DNA from: CAVQAH01 sp963784195
GTDB taxonomy: Bacteria > Acidobacteriota > Vicinamibacteria > Vicinamibacterales > 2-12-FULL-66-21
DNA length: 64,000 bases
Reading direction: 5' to 3'
Assembly (NCBI GenBank): GCA_963784195.1
Contig: CAWARA010000020.1
Location: forward strand, 1,116,001 to 1,180,000
The translations under genes were made by a program, and so were the position numbers. The first letter of the stretch is position 1, and every line of letters begins with the position of its first letter. Below, piece by piece: positions 18,555 through 30,714 of the stretch. The notes under the pieces are model-generated. The model was given only the letters and a program-made list of their open reading frames with translations, did no database searches and was not told where the DNA came from.

Positions 18555-19137
18555 ATGAATGAGCCATTCGGAGACGGGGTCGATGAACATAGCGCCGCGG
18601 ATGCGCTTTTCATCAGCTTGTACGCGGAGCTCCACCGGCTCGCCAGGCGAGAACTGAACCGGCGTGGACCTCTGGGCGGTCTCGGCGTGACGACCCTCCT
18701 GCACGAAGCCTACCTGTCCATCTCCGACAAGGATGGGACGGCCTTCGCCGATCACGCGCGATTCATGGCCTATGCCGCTCGCGTCATGCGGGGGTTGATC
18801 ATCGACGACGTGCGGCGGCGGCGGTCGGAGAAGCGCGGGGGATTGTTCCACATCACGTCGCTCGATACGGAGCTCGCGGGCAATGTGGCCAGCCCGAACG
18901 CGTTGCTGCAGATCAGCGACACGCTCGACGAGCTCGCCGAGATCGAACCGGAACTCGCCGAGATCATCGACCTGAAGTTCTTCTGCGGCTTCTCCTTCGC
19001 CGAGATCGCGGCGATGAGGCACGTTTCGGAGCGGACCATCCAGCGCAGCTGGGAAAAGGGACGTCTCTACCTGCATCATGCGATCGATAGCGCGCGCCCG
19101 GCGGCTGGCGGGATGAGAAGCACGAGCGCGACCGCCA

Positions 19138-19157
<20 letters not shown>
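18555..19157 (+). CDS. ECF-family RNA polymerase sigma factor
   Basis: A 200-residue ECF-type sigma factor. Region 2 is represented by FISLYAELHRLARRELN through HARFMAYAARVMRGLIIDDV, and region 4 by LAEIIDLKFFCGFSFAEIA followed by the recognition helix VSERTIQRSWEKGRLYL. The form is the acidobacterial/planctomycete sigma group usually paired with Ser/Thr kinases. It overlaps the kinase gene by 20 bases. No anti-sigma factor with membrane helix is adjacent, so regulation is probably through the partner kinase (inference). The 184-bp leader upstream shows no clear promoter. Confidence 0.92.
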
Positions 19158-21750
<2,593 letters not shown>

Positions 21751-21825
21751 TGTCGTCTTTCCCGATGCGTTTCCGATTCTCCAAGCAGGAGATCGAATTC
21801 ACTGCATCAAGGAGAGACCGTCATC

Positions 21826-22389
21826 ATGGTTTGGAAATCCATCGTTTTCATCGCTGCCCTGGCGATCGCGTGGCCACGCGCAGCGGAAGCGCGCCAGACT
21901 GCCGTGCCGTCAAATCTCGAGGTGCCCGCGGGCGTCAGTGCATTCCTCACAGCCCAGGCCGAAGGCACACAAAACTACATCTGCCTGAAATCGCAAGGCT
22001 TCGCCTGGACGTTCTGGGGCCCGCAGGCCACGCTGTTCAATGGTGATCAGCAAATCATCTCGCACTATCTGAGCGCGAATCCTGTGGAGGGTGGCGCTGC
22101 ACGCGCGACGTGGCAGTCCTCGTCGGATTCGAGCACGATCTGGGCCGCCGCCATTGCCAACTCCACGGATCCGAACTATGTGGAAGCGGGGGCGATCCCC
22201 TGGCTCCTGCTTAGCGTAGTCGGCACCCAGGTCGGACCATCGGGCGGAGCGACGCTGACGGGAACGGTGTACATCCAGCGCGTGAACACGTCCGGAGGCA
22301 TCGCACCGGCGACCGGATGCAAGTCAGCACAGGACGTCGGAAAGAAGGCACTCGTGCCCTATACGACCGACTACGTGTTCTACAAGTAG
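21826..22389 (+). CDS. Secreted DUF3455-like protein
   Basis: A 187-residue exported protein with signal peptide MVWKSIVFIAALAIAWPRAAEA. The mature part matches the DUF3455 pattern as I know it: VPAGVSAFLTAQAEGTQNYI, CLKSQGFAWTFWGPQATLF, HYLSANP, TWQSSSDSSTIW, IPWLLLSV, TVYIQRVNTSGG and a closing Cys followed by YTTDYVFYK. AAGGAGAGACC precedes the ATG. It lies 75 bp after the kinase on the same strand and could be its co-regulated surface partner. Biochemical role unknown. Confidence 0.8.
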   Translation: MVWKSIVFIAALAIAWPRAAEARQTAVPSNLEVPAGVSAFLTAQAEGTQNYICLKSQGFAWTFWGPQATLFNGDQQIISHYLSANPVEGGAARATWQSSSDSSTIWAAAIANSTDPNYVEAGAIPWLLLSVVGTQVGPSGGATLTGTVYIQRVNTSGGIAPATGCKSAQDVGKKALVPYTTDYVFYK

Positions 22390-22391
22390 GC

Positions 22392-22949
22392 CTATTCGGT
22401 GATCTCGCGGATCACTCGGCAGGGGTTGCCGGCAGCGAACATCCCTTCGGGAACATCGCGTGTGACCACACTGCCGGCGCCGACGACCGCTCGAGACCCG
22501 ATCCGGACGCCCGGCAGGATGATGGCTCCGCCGCCAACCCAGACGTCTGAGCCAATATCGACGGGCTTTCCGAACTCCTTCTGACGGCGCAACCGGGCGT
22601 TCAACGGGTGCATCGGCGTGTAGATTTGCACCGCGGGACCGAAGAGCGTGAAGCTTCCGATGCGTACCGGACACACATCCAGCACGATGCAATTGAAGTT
22701 GAAGAACACGCGATCGCCGAGTTCGATGTTCGAGCCGTAGTCGCAGAAGAACGGCGGTTGCATCCATGCGGTGTCGCCGCCGCTCCCGAACAGCTCGCAC
22801 AGGATCCGGCGGCGCTCCTCGTGCTGGGCCTCCCGCGTCGCGTTCAGTGACTGGCAGAGGTCACGCGCCCGTTCGCGTGCGGCGACCAGATCTGGATCGA
22901 AGGGGTCGTACAGCTCGCCCGCGAGCATCTTCTCTCGTTCGCTTCCCAT
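22392..22949 (-). CDS. maa: Sugar O-acetyltransferase, maltose acetyltransferase-like
   Basis: A 185-residue left-handed beta-helix acyltransferase that moves acetyl from acetyl-CoA to a sugar hydroxyl. The N-terminal Mac domain is EKMLAGELYDPFDPDLVAAR, then IELGDRVFFNFNCIVLD, the catalytic His region YTPMHPLNA, and hexapeptide turns DIGSDVWVGGGAIILPGV and VVGAGSVVTRDVPEGMFAAG. Length and layout fit Maa/LacA/NodL. It starts 6 bases after the end of the sigma54 activator gene on the same strand, suggesting co-transcription with that regulator rather than a role in efflux. Confidence 0.92.
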   Translation of the reverse strand: MGSEREKMLAGELYDPFDPDLVAARERARDLCQSLNATREAQHEERRRILCELFGSGGDTAWMQPPFFCDYGSNIELGDRVFFNFNCIVLDVCPVRIGSFTLFGPAVQIYTPMHPLNARLRRQKEFGKPVDIGSDVWVGGGAIILPGVRIGSRAVVGAGSVVTRDVPEGMFAAGNPCRVIREITE

Positions 22950-22955
22950 GGGTTG

Positions 22956-24620
22956 TCAGTCGAGGGCGTACTGCCGCAGCCGGACGTACAGCTGCTTTCG
23001 CGTCAGGCCGAGGCGGCGCGCGGCTCTCGACTTGTTCCCGTGCGACTCGCGGAGGACCTGCTCGATCAGCTGACGCTCGACGACCTTGATGTTGGTGGCG
23101 CCTTCCGGCGCCGGGCGATCCTCCTGCAGAGCCAGGTGCTCGGGGGCGATGAGTCCGCCCTCGCAGACGATGGCGGCGCGCTCGAGAACGTTGCGGAGCT
23201 CGCGGACGTTGCCCGGCCATCGGTAGCCGAGGAGGGCCTGCTTCGCCTCGCGCGTCATCCCGGCCGGCGGCCGGCCGAAGGAGTGGCCGAGATCCTCGAG
23301 GAATGCTTCGCTGAGCGGAAGCACGTCCTCTGGGCGCTCGCGCAGCGCAGGAAGACGGATCTCGAAGACGTGCAGCCGGTAGTAGAGATCTTCGCGGAAA
23401 TCGCCGCGCTCCATCGCGCGGTGGAGCTCGCGGTTGGTCGCGGCAATCACGCGCACGTTCGCCTTGATCGTTCGGGTTCCGCCCAGCCGCTGGAACTCGC
23501 GCTCCTGCAGCACGCGCAGCATCTTCGCCTGTGCCGAGGGGCTCATCTCCCCGACTTCGTCCAGGAACAGGACGCCTCCGGCAGCCAGCTCGATCTGCCC
23601 CGGCTTCGACTGTTGCGCGCCGGTGAACGCGCCACGCTCGTGGCCGAACAGCTCCGACTCCAGCAGCTGCTCGGGCAGCGCCGCGCAGTTCACGGCGACG
23701 AACGGGCCATCAGGGCGCGCCGACGCGCGATGAATGTAGCGTGCGACGACTTCCTTGCCGGTTCCCGATTCGCCGGTCAGCAACACCGTGGTTTCCGTCG
23801 ACGCAACCTGTGTGGCTGACTTCAGCGCGGCGGTCCACGCGTGCGAGTGGCCAATCACGCGGCTGTACCCGGTGCGCGAGTCCAGCTCCTCGGTCAGCGA
23901 GCGGACGCGCGCTTCGAGCTGCTCGGCGCGCGCGTGGGCTTCGGCTGCGCGGCTCACCGCCTCAGCGAGCTGCTGGTGGGAAACCGCCAGCGCGACATAC
24001 TCCGCGATGCGCCGTGCGACGGCAAGCTGTTCGTAGCGGAACGCCTTCAGCTGTTTCGACCAGAACTGCAGGCCAAACTGCTGATCGCGTGCCGCCAGGC
24101 ACACCGCCAGCACGGATCGATACCCCGCGGCGACCACACGCTGTCGGTGATCCGGCGGATCGTAGATGACGTCCGGCTTGTGTGCGCGAAGGTCGTCGAT
24201 GATCTTGAAGGACCCGGCGCTGAACGTGGCGGGATCGGCCGGTGTCGCGCGCACGGCTGTGGGGCCGTCGCCATTCGACGCGGCGTGCATCACGATGCTG
24301 CCGCCCAGCTTGTCGTGAAACGTCATCGTCAGGCGATCGTGCGGCAGCACGCGACGGGCGATTGCGGAGACCTGCGGGAAGACTTCGCGAATGTCGAGCA
24401 CGCCGGCGAGAGCACGTATCAGCTCGTCGGCAACCGCTACGGTCGCGTCCCGCGTCGGATCGACCGACGCCCGCAGCGCGTCATCTTCTGCGAGCGGCAG
24501 CGGGCCGATCATCACTCCTGCCACGGTCGCCGCCATTTGCGCCTCACGTCGGTCCGGAATGCCGCGCTCCACCGGCGCGTCCACCTCTTCCGTTGCCACG
24601 TGCTGTCGTCCGGATCCCAT
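22956..24620 (-). CDS. Sigma54-dependent GAF/AAA+/Fis transcriptional activator
   Basis: A 554-residue bacterial enhancer-binding protein. An N-terminal GAF-type sensor (about residues 70-220) replaces a receiver domain, then the AAA+ domain shows Walker A GESGTGKE, the sigma54-contacting loop GAFTGA (in ERGAFTGAQ), Walker B LFLDEVGEMS and the arginine-finger region AATNRELHRAM. The C-terminal Fis-type helix-turn-helix is NKSRAARRLGLTRKQLYVRL. ATG 24620 follows GAGAGA. It is divergent from the RND efflux operon, whose upstream region carries a palindrome and a -24/-12 promoter, so it most likely activates that operon in response to a small molecule bound by GAF. Confidence 0.95.
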   Translation of the reverse strand: MGSGRQHVATEEVDAPVERGIPDRREAQMAATVAGVMIGPLPLAEDDALRASVDPTRDATVAVADELIRALAGVLDIREVFPQVSAIARRVLPHDRLTMTFHDKLGGSIVMHAASNGDGPTAVRATPADPATFSAGSFKIIDDLRAHKPDVIYDPPDHRQRVVAAGYRSVLAVCLAARDQQFGLQFWSKQLKAFRYEQLAVARRIAEYVALAVSHQQLAEAVSRAAEAHARAEQLEARVRSLTEELDSRTGYSRVIGHSHAWTAALKSATQVASTETTVLLTGESGTGKEVVARYIHRASARPDGPFVAVNCAALPEQLLESELFGHERGAFTGAQQSKPGQIELAAGGVLFLDEVGEMSPSAQAKMLRVLQEREFQRLGGTRTIKANVRVIAATNRELHRAMERGDFREDLYYRLHVFEIRLPALRERPEDVLPLSEAFLEDLGHSFGRPPAGMTREAKQALLGYRWPGNVRELRNVLERAAIVCEGGLIAPEHLALQEDRPAPEGATNIKVVERQLIEQVLRESHGNKSRAARRLGLTRKQLYVRLRQYALD

Positions 24621-24662
24621 TCGACAAGTCTCTCACATAGAACGCCCGCAAAATGCGCACTG

Positions 24663-24679
24663 AGGCACACAGTGTGCCT
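24663..24679. promoter_or_regulatory. 17-bp perfect palindrome, candidate enhancer site
   Basis: AGGCACAC-A-GTGTGCCT, perfect arms of 8 bases around one central base, lying 42 bp ahead of the activator start and about 110 bp upstream of the -12 element of the efflux promoter. That distance suits an upstream activating sequence for a dimeric Fis-type activator (family knowledge). Confidence 0.65.
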
Positions 24680-24775
24680 GCAGGGCCAGATCCTGAGGCG
24701 CAGAAGGATCCCGACCGTTTCCATCTCCGCTCGATAACTCCGAACGAAACTCGCCGAAGTAACAAGCGCATGTCA

Positions 24776-24790
24776 TGGCGCGTCAATTGC
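24776..24790 (+). promoter_or_regulatory. Sigma54 (-24/-12) promoter of the RND operon
   Basis: TGGCGCG-TCAA-TTGC matches the consensus TGGCACG-N4-TTGC with one mismatch and exact GG-N10-GC spacing. Transcription would start near 24801, one or two bases before ATG 24803, implying an almost leaderless message. Confidence 0.6.
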
Positions 24791-24802
24791 CCTTTCCGCG
24801 CC

Positions 24803-25996
24803 ATGACGTTTCGGAGCTCTTCGATCCTGGCAATCCCCGCACTGATGCTCGCGCACGCGTGCACCAGCAGTCAGGCACAGCCGGCGGGGCCGCCGCCCCC
24901 TCCCACCGTTTCAGTCGTTCGCGTCGAGCCCGAGAGCGTGCCGGTCTCGAGCGAGTGGGTTGCGACGCTGGATGGCTACGTGAACGCGCAAATCCGATCG
25001 CAGGTCAGCGGATATCTGATCAAGACCGATTACCGCGAAGGCACGCTGGTCCGGAAGGGCCAGGTCCTCTTCGAGATCGACCCGCGTCCGTTCGAAGCGG
25101 TGCTCGCGCAGACACAGGCGCAGCTCGCACGCGCGCAGGCCGACCTCGGGCGGACCGAGCGTGACGTGCAGCGCGACACTCCACTCGCGAAGGAACGGGC
25201 AATCCCGCAAAGTCAGCTCGACAACGACATTCAAGCCAACCTCGCCGCACAGGCGGCCGTGAAGTCCGCGCAGGCCAGTGTCGAGACGGCGCAGCTGAAT
25301 CTCGGTTTCACCAAGGTGCGCTCGCTCATCGACGGCGTGGCCGCGATCGCCACCGGACAGATTGGCGACCTCGTCGGACCGGGCAGCTTGCTCACGACCG
25401 TCTCGCAGGTCGATCCGATCCGCGCGTTCTTCTCGCTCAGCGAACAGGAATATCTGGCCATCGCCGATCAGATCAATCAGCCGGTTCCGGGCAAGACGTT
25501 GTGGAAGGGCGGCAAGGGCTTGCAGCTGACGCTGGCGGATGGAAGCCTGTATCCGCTGCCAGGCGCGTTTCTGGCTGCCGATCGACAGGTCGATCCGCGG
25601 ACGGGAACGATTCGCATCAGCGCCGCATTTCCAAATCCCAAGCAAACCCTGCGGCCCGGCCAGTACGGTCGCGTGCAGGCCGAGACGAAGGTGGTGCGGA
25701 GCGCGTTGCTCGTCCCTCAGCGGTCCGTGAGCGAACTGCAAGGATCTTCTCAGCTGCGAGTGGTTGGCGATGATGGCAAGGTCAGCCTGCGAACGGTCAC
25801 GCTCGGTGACCGCGTGGGCAGCCGGTGGATCGTCACGAACGGACTGGAGCCCGGCACGCAGGTCGTCGTGGATTCTCCGCAGCTTCGTGACGGACAGACG
25901 GTGAAGACACGCCCCTACACCGCCACAGCTGACGCGGCGGCATCCGCGCCAACGAATCCGGCAGGCGCGCCTGCGCAGAACGGACGGAACAGGTAA
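24803..25996 (+). CDS. RND efflux periplasmic adaptor (membrane fusion protein)
   Basis: About 397 residues. It begins with an export leader (MTFRSSSILAIPALMLAHAC), probably lipid-modified although the lipobox is imperfect. Domains follow the AcrA/MexA order: beta-barrel/lipoyl entry YVNAQIRSQVSGYLIKTDY, VLFEIDPRPFEAVLAQ, an alpha-hairpin (residues about 100-165, rich in Ala/Gln/Arg) that docks the outer-membrane channel, lipoyl return FTKVRSLIDGVAAIATGQIG, then DRQVDPRTGTIRISAAFPNP. Start 24803 is chosen because it gives a standard leader and lies just after the sigma54 promoter; 24770 is an in-frame alternative. Its stop overlaps the pump gene (TAATG). Confidence 0.95.
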   Translation: MTFRSSSILAIPALMLAHACTSSQAQPAGPPPPPTVSVVRVEPESVPVSSEWVATLDGYVNAQIRSQVSGYLIKTDYREGTLVRKGQVLFEIDPRPFEAVLAQTQAQLARAQADLGRTERDVQRDTPLAKERAIPQSQLDNDIQANLAAQAAVKSAQASVETAQLNLGFTKVRSLIDGVAAIATGQIGDLVGPGSLLTTVSQVDPIRAFFSLSEQEYLAIADQINQPVPGKTLWKGGKGLQLTLADGSLYPLPGAFLAADRQVDPRTGTIRISAAFPNPKQTLRPGQYGRVQAETKVVRSALLVPQRSVSELQGSSQLRVVGDDGKVSLRTVTLGDRVGSRWIVTNGLEPGTQVVVDSPQLRDGQTVKTRPYTATADAAASAPTNPAGAPAQNGRNR

Positions 25997-28900
25997 TGGC
26001 TGCCTTCTTCGTCCGGCGGCCGATTGTCGCCATCGTGATTGCCGTCGTGACGGTGCTTGCGGGCCTCGTCTCCATGCAGCGGCTGCCGATCGCGCAGTTT
26101 CCCGACATCGTTCCGCCGCAGATCATCGTGACCGCCACCTACACCGGGGCGGACGCGCTGACCATCGAGCAATCCGTGGCGACACCGCTCGAACAGCAGG
26201 TGAACGGCGTCGACAACATGCTTTACATGCAGTCGACCAACGGCAACGACGGGACGATGCAGCTCACCGTCACGTTCGACATCGATACCGACCCCAATAT
26301 CGACCAGGTCAACGTCCAGAACCGGATTGCGCAGGCGCAGCCAAACCTGCCGATCGAGGTCACGCAGTTCGGCTTGACGCTGAGGAAATCGACCGGCCTC
26401 CCGATGATGGTCGTGTCGCTGTTCTCGCCGGAGAACTCGTACGACTCGCTGTTCCTGGCCAACTACGCGAACATCAACCTGATCGACGCGCTGTATCGCG
26501 TCCCGGGCGTCGGCGAGGTCCGCATCTTCGGTGCTGGCGACTACGCGATGCGCATCTGGGTCAGACCGGACCGGCTCGCGACACTGCAGCTGACCGTTCC
26601 AGACCTCGCGCGCGCAATCCAGCAGCAGAGCACCGTCAACCCGTCGGGCCAGATCGGCGCACTGCCCGGACCGTCCGGGCAGGAGATGACCTACACGGTC
26701 CGCGCGCACGGGCGTCTGCAGACAGCCGAGGAGTTTGGCGACATCGTCCTGCGGGCGAACGCTGACGGCTCGACCGTGCGAATGAAAGACGTCGCGCGCA
26801 TCGAGCTCGGCGCCCTGAACTACCAGCAGATCGGCCGCGTGAACGGTCAGCCCGGCGTCGGCGTCGCGGTGTTCCAGGCCCCCGGCTCGAACGCGCTGGC
26901 GGTTGCCGCGGGCATACGCGAGCAGATGGATCTCCTTCGCGGGCGTTTCCCGAGCGACCTCGACTTCGTCTACAGCCTCGATACGACACTGCCGGTCTCG
27001 CAGGGCATCAAGGAGATCGTCAAGACGCTGGTCGAGGCCCTGATCCTGGTCGTGATCGTCGTCTTTCTGTTCCTGCAGAACTGGAGAGCGACGCTGATCC
27101 CGATGCTCGCCGTGCCCGTGTCGCTGATCGGCACGTTTGCCGTGTTCCCGCTGCTTGGCTTCTCGATCAACACGCTGTCGCTGTTCGGCCTCGTGCTCGC
27201 GATCGGCCTGGTCGTCGATGACGCGATCGTGGTGGTCGAAGCGGTGGAACATCACATCGAAGAAGGGATGACGCCGCGCGATGCAACGCTCAAGGCGATG
27301 GAGGAAGTGTCCGGGCCGGTCATCGGCATCGCGCTGATCCTGGCCGCTGTCTTCATCCCGGTCGGCGTCATGAGTGGAATTCAGGGGCGCCTGAACCAGC
27401 AGTTTGCGATCACCATCGCGGTGTCGGTCATGATCTCGGCGTTCAACGCCCTGACACTGTCGCCCGCGCTCTCGGCCATGCTGCTGCGCCCGCGCAAGCA
27501 GTCGCGAGGTCCGCTCGGGCGTCTATTCGGTCTCTTCAATCGCTGGCTGGAGAGGACAACCCACGGATACATCAGCCTGAGTCACGGGCTGATCCGCAAA
27601 CCGCTGATTGGCGTCGCCTTGCTCGCGCTGTTCGCGCTGTCGGCGGGAGTCCTCGGCTTGCGGCTTCCGAGCAGCTTCCTTCCGGAGGAAGACTACGGGT
27701 ACGCCCTGCTGAACATTCAGCTGCCGCCGGCAGCGTCGCTCGAGCGGACCGATGCGGTGGCGCGAAGAGTCGACGCGATCCTGAAGAAGACCGAGGGCGT
27801 TCGGAACTTCAACACGATCATCGGCTTCAGCCTGCTGACCCGCGTGACGGCGAGCAACAACGCCTTCTACTTCCTGCAGTTCCAGCCTTGGGAAGAACGT
27901 CACGATCCCTCGCTCCAGGCGCGCGCCATCGTCGATCGCTTGAACAGGGAACTGCGAACGGCGACACCGGAGGCGATGGCCTTTGCGATCATGCCTCCCT
28001 CGATTCCCGGTCTCGGCAGCCAGGGAGGCTTCTCGTTCTGGCTGCAGGATCGCAGCGGCGGCTCGATCGATTTCCTGAACGACAACCTGCAGAAGTTCCT
28101 TGCCGCGGCGAACAAGCGTCCCGAGCTCGCCGGCGTGACGTCGCCCTTCACAGCGGCTGTTCCGCAGATCTACGCCGACGTCGATCGCGACAAGGTGCTG
28201 CGGCAGGGCGTTGCCCTTGGCGACGTGTATCAGACGATGCAGGCATTTCTCGGCGGCCTCTTCGTGAATCAGTTCAACCGCTTCGGTCGTCAATGGCGCG
28301 TGTTCCTCCAGGCGGAAGGCGACGAGCGACAATCGCCGGAACAGATTGGCGAGTTCTACGTGCGCAACGACGCGGGAAACATGGTTCCGTTGTCGGCCGT
28401 GTCGTCGACGGCGCCGACGTTTGGGCCGCAGTTCACGAACCGGTTCAACGTGTATAGGGCGGCGCAGATCACGGGCTCGGCGGCGCCTGGCTACAGCTCG
28501 GGGCAGGCGATGACCGCCCTGGAAGAGGTCGCCCGCCAGACGCTGCCGCGCGAGATCGGCTACGACTGGTCGGACTTGTCCTACCAGGAGCGGGAGACAT
28601 CAGGGACGACGTCGGTGATCTTCGGCCTGTCGCTGATCTTCGTCTTCCTGATCCTCGCGGCGCTGTATGAGAGCTGGACGCTGCCGTTCTCGGTCCTGCT
28701 GACCGTCCCTGTCGCCGTGTTCGGTGCTTTCATCGGCCTTCTGCTGCGACGGTTCGACCTCGATGTCTATGCGCAGATCGGCATCATCATGCTGATCGGC
28801 CTCGCCGCGAAGAACGCGATCCTCATCGTGGAGTTCGCGAAGTACCGGCTCGACGAGGGCTGGGACGTCGTCAAGGCCGCGCTCGAAGGTGCGCGTCTGA

Positions 28901-29142
28901 GACTGCGGCCGATCCTGATGACGTCATTCGCGTTCATCCTCGGCTGCGTGCCGTTGTGGCTGGCTTCCGGGTCCGGTGCGGCGTCGCGCCAGATTCTCGG
29001 GACTGTCGTGATCACGGGCATGCTGGCCGCGACGGTGATCGGCATTTTCCTGATCCCGATGCTGTTCGTGCTGATCGAGCGACTTGCGACGCGCCGTCAA
29101 CCGCACGCGCCGACGGATCTGGTTACCGGAGAACAGGCGTGA
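25996..29142 (+). CDS. RND multidrug efflux transporter (AcrB/HAE1 type)
   Basis: A 1048-residue inner-membrane proton-driven pump exporting hydrophobic compounds. It starts MAAFFVRRPIVAIVIAVVTV (TM1) and includes the pore motif GADALTIEQSVATPLEQQVN, the proton-relay Asp pair in TM4 (GLVVDDAIVVVE), the second pore half FLPEEDYGYALLNIQLPPA and TM10-12 segments (AQIGIIMLIGLAAKNAILIV, RPILMTSFAFILGCVPLWLA). Length is standard for HAE1. Middle gene of adaptor-pump-channel operon, overlapping both neighbours, so the tripartite complex is made in step. Confidence 0.97.
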   Translation: MAAFFVRRPIVAIVIAVVTVLAGLVSMQRLPIAQFPDIVPPQIIVTATYTGADALTIEQSVATPLEQQVNGVDNMLYMQSTNGNDGTMQLTVTFDIDTDPNIDQVNVQNRIAQAQPNLPIEVTQFGLTLRKSTGLPMMVVSLFSPENSYDSLFLANYANINLIDALYRVPGVGEVRIFGAGDYAMRIWVRPDRLATLQLTVPDLARAIQQQSTVNPSGQIGALPGPSGQEMTYTVRAHGRLQTAEEFGDIVLRANADGSTVRMKDVARIELGALNYQQIGRVNGQPGVGVAVFQAPGSNALAVAAGIREQMDLLRGRFPSDLDFVYSLDTTLPVSQGIKEIVKTLVEALILVVIVVFLFLQNWRATLIPMLAVPVSLIGTFAVFPLLGFSINTLSLFGLVLAIGLVVDDAIVVVEAVEHHIEEGMTPRDATLKAMEEVSGPVIGIALILAAVFIPVGVMSGIQGRLNQQFAITIAVSVMISAFNALTLSPALSAMLLRPRKQSRGPLGRLFGLFNRWLERTTHGYISLSHGLIRKPLIGVALLALFALSAGVLGLRLPSSFLPEEDYGYALLNIQLPPAASLERTDAVARRVDAILKKTEGVRNFNTIIGFSLLTRVTASNNAFYFLQFQPWEERHDPSLQARAIVDRLNRELRTATPEAMAFAIMPPSIPGLGSQGGFSFWLQDRSGGSIDFLNDNLQKFLAAANKRPELAGVTSPFTAAVPQIYADVDRDKVLRQGVALGDVYQTMQAFLGGLFVNQFNRFGRQWRVFLQAEGDERQSPEQIGEFYVRNDAGNMVPLSAVSSTAPTFGPQFTNRFNVYRAAQITGSAAPGYSSGQAMTALEEVARQTLPREIGYDWSDLSYQERETSGTTSVIFGLSLIFVFLILAALYESWTLPFSVLLTVPVAVFGAFIGLLLRRFDLDVYAQIGIIMLIGLAAKNAILIVEFAKYRLDEGWDVVKAALEGARLRLRPILMTSFAFILGCVPLWLASGSGAASRQILGTVVITGMLAATVIGIFLIPMLFVLIERLATRRQPHAPTDLVTGEQA

Positions 29143-30698
29143 TTGTCCACAAGAACTCTGCCGTGGTTCAAGGTCCGCCCGCCGTCGCCTGTCGTGGAAC
29201 TCTCCGGCGACAGGCTTTGGCGAGGCCTCGCCGAAGCGCGCAAAGACATGGCGCGCGCGAAGGCGGGTGGTTCGTCGCTCGTCGCTCGCAGGGCAGTGAG
29301 CGGCGGCGGTTGGCAGGCGCTGCGGCCGCCAGCCTGCTGTTCCTCTCCGCCGGCTGTGCGACGGTCGGACCTGACTACAAGCGGCCGGTCGTCACGCCGC
29401 CGGAGGCATTCCGTGGGGCGCCGGCCGCCGATACCAGTAACACGTCTATTGGCGATGCGCGCTGGGCGACGTTGTTTCAGGACGAGCCGCTGCGCGAGCT
29501 GATCGCGAGCGTGTTGCAGGAGAACTACGACCTCAGGATCGCGGCTGCGCGCATCCTCCAGGCACAGGCGCAGTTCGGCATCGTTCGCTCGAACCAGTTC
29601 CCCACGATCAACGCCGAAGCATCGGCGCAAGGCCAACGGTCGTCGGTGATGAGCATCGACCGGGAGGCGTTGACCGTCGGCGTTGCGCAGCTTGGCGCAT
29701 CCGTGGCGTGGGAAATCGACTTCTGGGGAAAGTTTCGCCGTGCGACGGAATCGGCGCGCGCCCAGATCCTGGCAACCGAATGGGGCCGCCGTGCGGTCGT
29801 GACCAGCCTGATTGGCGAGGCGGCCAACGGCTACTTCACGCTGCGCGCGCTCGATCTGGAGCTGTCGATCGCGAAACGGACGCTCGAGACGCGCGTGGAG
29901 TCGCTGCGCCTCACGCAAGTGCGCGAACAGGGTGGCGCGACGTCTCTCGTGGACGTGCGTCAGGCCGAGCAGCTGGTCTATGGCGCGCAGAGTGAGATCG
30001 CCGATTTGAACCGGCAAATCGAGCAGCAGGAGAACTTCATCAGTGTCCTGCGCGGGCAGAACCCCGGGCCGATCCCGCGGGGGCTGGGACTCACACAGCA
30101 ACCGCAGCCACCCGAACTGCCCGCCGGGCTGCCGTCGGCGCTGCTCGAGAGGCGGCCCGACATCCAGCAGGCGGAGCAGGTGATCGTTGCGACGAATGCG
30201 CAGATCGGTGTTGCCAAGGCAGCCTATTTTCCGCAGATCACCCTGACCGGGTCTGGTGGGCTGGCAAGCACCGCGCTGACGGCGCTCTTCACGGGATCGG
30301 GGGGCGCATGGGCCGCGGCGGCCTCCGTCGTGCAACCGATTTTCAACGCCGGACGCACACGATCGCAGGTCGCGCTCGCGGAGGCGCAGCGCCAGGAAGC
30401 GGTGGCCTTCTATCAGCAGACGATTCAACAGGCGTTTCGCGAAGTGTCGGATGCGCTCGTCGGATACCGGCGCATCCGCGAGCTGCGCGAATCGCAGGAG
30501 CTCCTGGTGCAGTCGGCGCAGGACGCGCGAAGACTCGCCGACCTGCGTTACCAGGGCGGCGCCGCCAGTTACCTCGAAGTGCTCGACAGCGATACCCGTC
30601 TCTTCGACGCCGAGCTCGGCCTGGTACGAGCGCAGCTCGGCGAGCTCTCCGCGTTCGTCGAGATCTACCGGGCCCTCGGCGGCGGGTGGCAGGGATGA
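29139..30698 (+). CDS. Outer-membrane efflux lipoprotein (NodT/TolC family)
   Basis: Outer-membrane channel of the efflux complex. A textbook lipobox LSAG-C lies in LLFLSAGCATVGPDYKRP, then DARWATLFQDEPLRELI and two TolC-like repeats (LRIAAARILQAQAQFG, WEIDFWGKFRRATESARAQI and RPDIQQAEQVIVATNAQIGV, YFPQITLTGSGGL). The start is uncertain: GTG 29139 overlaps the pump stop as GTGA, but leaves a long Arg-rich stretch of about 55 residues before the lipoprotein leader. An in-frame TTG nearer 29310 would give a normal leader. The product after cleavage is about 450 residues. Confidence 0.92.
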   Translation: MIVHKNSAVVQGPPAVACRGTLRRQALARPRRSAQRHGAREGGWFVARRSQGSERRRLAGAAAASLLFLSAGCATVGPDYKRPVVTPPEAFRGAPAADTSNTSIGDARWATLFQDEPLRELIASVLQENYDLRIAAARILQAQAQFGIVRSNQFPTINAEASAQGQRSSVMSIDREALTVGVAQLGASVAWEIDFWGKFRRATESARAQILATEWGRRAVVTSLIGEAANGYFTLRALDLELSIAKRTLETRVESLRLTQVREQGGATSLVDVRQAEQLVYGAQSEIADLNRQIEQQENFISVLRGQNPGPIPRGLGLTQQPQPPELPAGLPSALLERRPDIQQAEQVIVATNAQIGVAKAAYFPQITLTGSGGLASTALTALFTGSGGAWAAAASVVQPIFNAGRTRSQVALAEAQRQEAVAFYQQTIQQAFREVSDALVGYRRIRELRESQELLVQSAQDARRLADLRYQGGAASYLEVLDSDTRLFDAELGLVRAQLGELSAFVEIYRALGGGWQG

Positions 30699-30714
30699 GC
30701 GCAAGGACCCGCTG

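Noticed and set aside
25915..27255. Antisense open frame (446 codons) opposite the RND pump
   Set aside because: Same reason; the pump on the other strand is unmistakable.
29097..30704. Antisense open frame (535 codons) opposite the efflux channel
   Set aside because: Mirror of a clearly real gene; composition is Arg/Leu/Gln-rich with no family motif.
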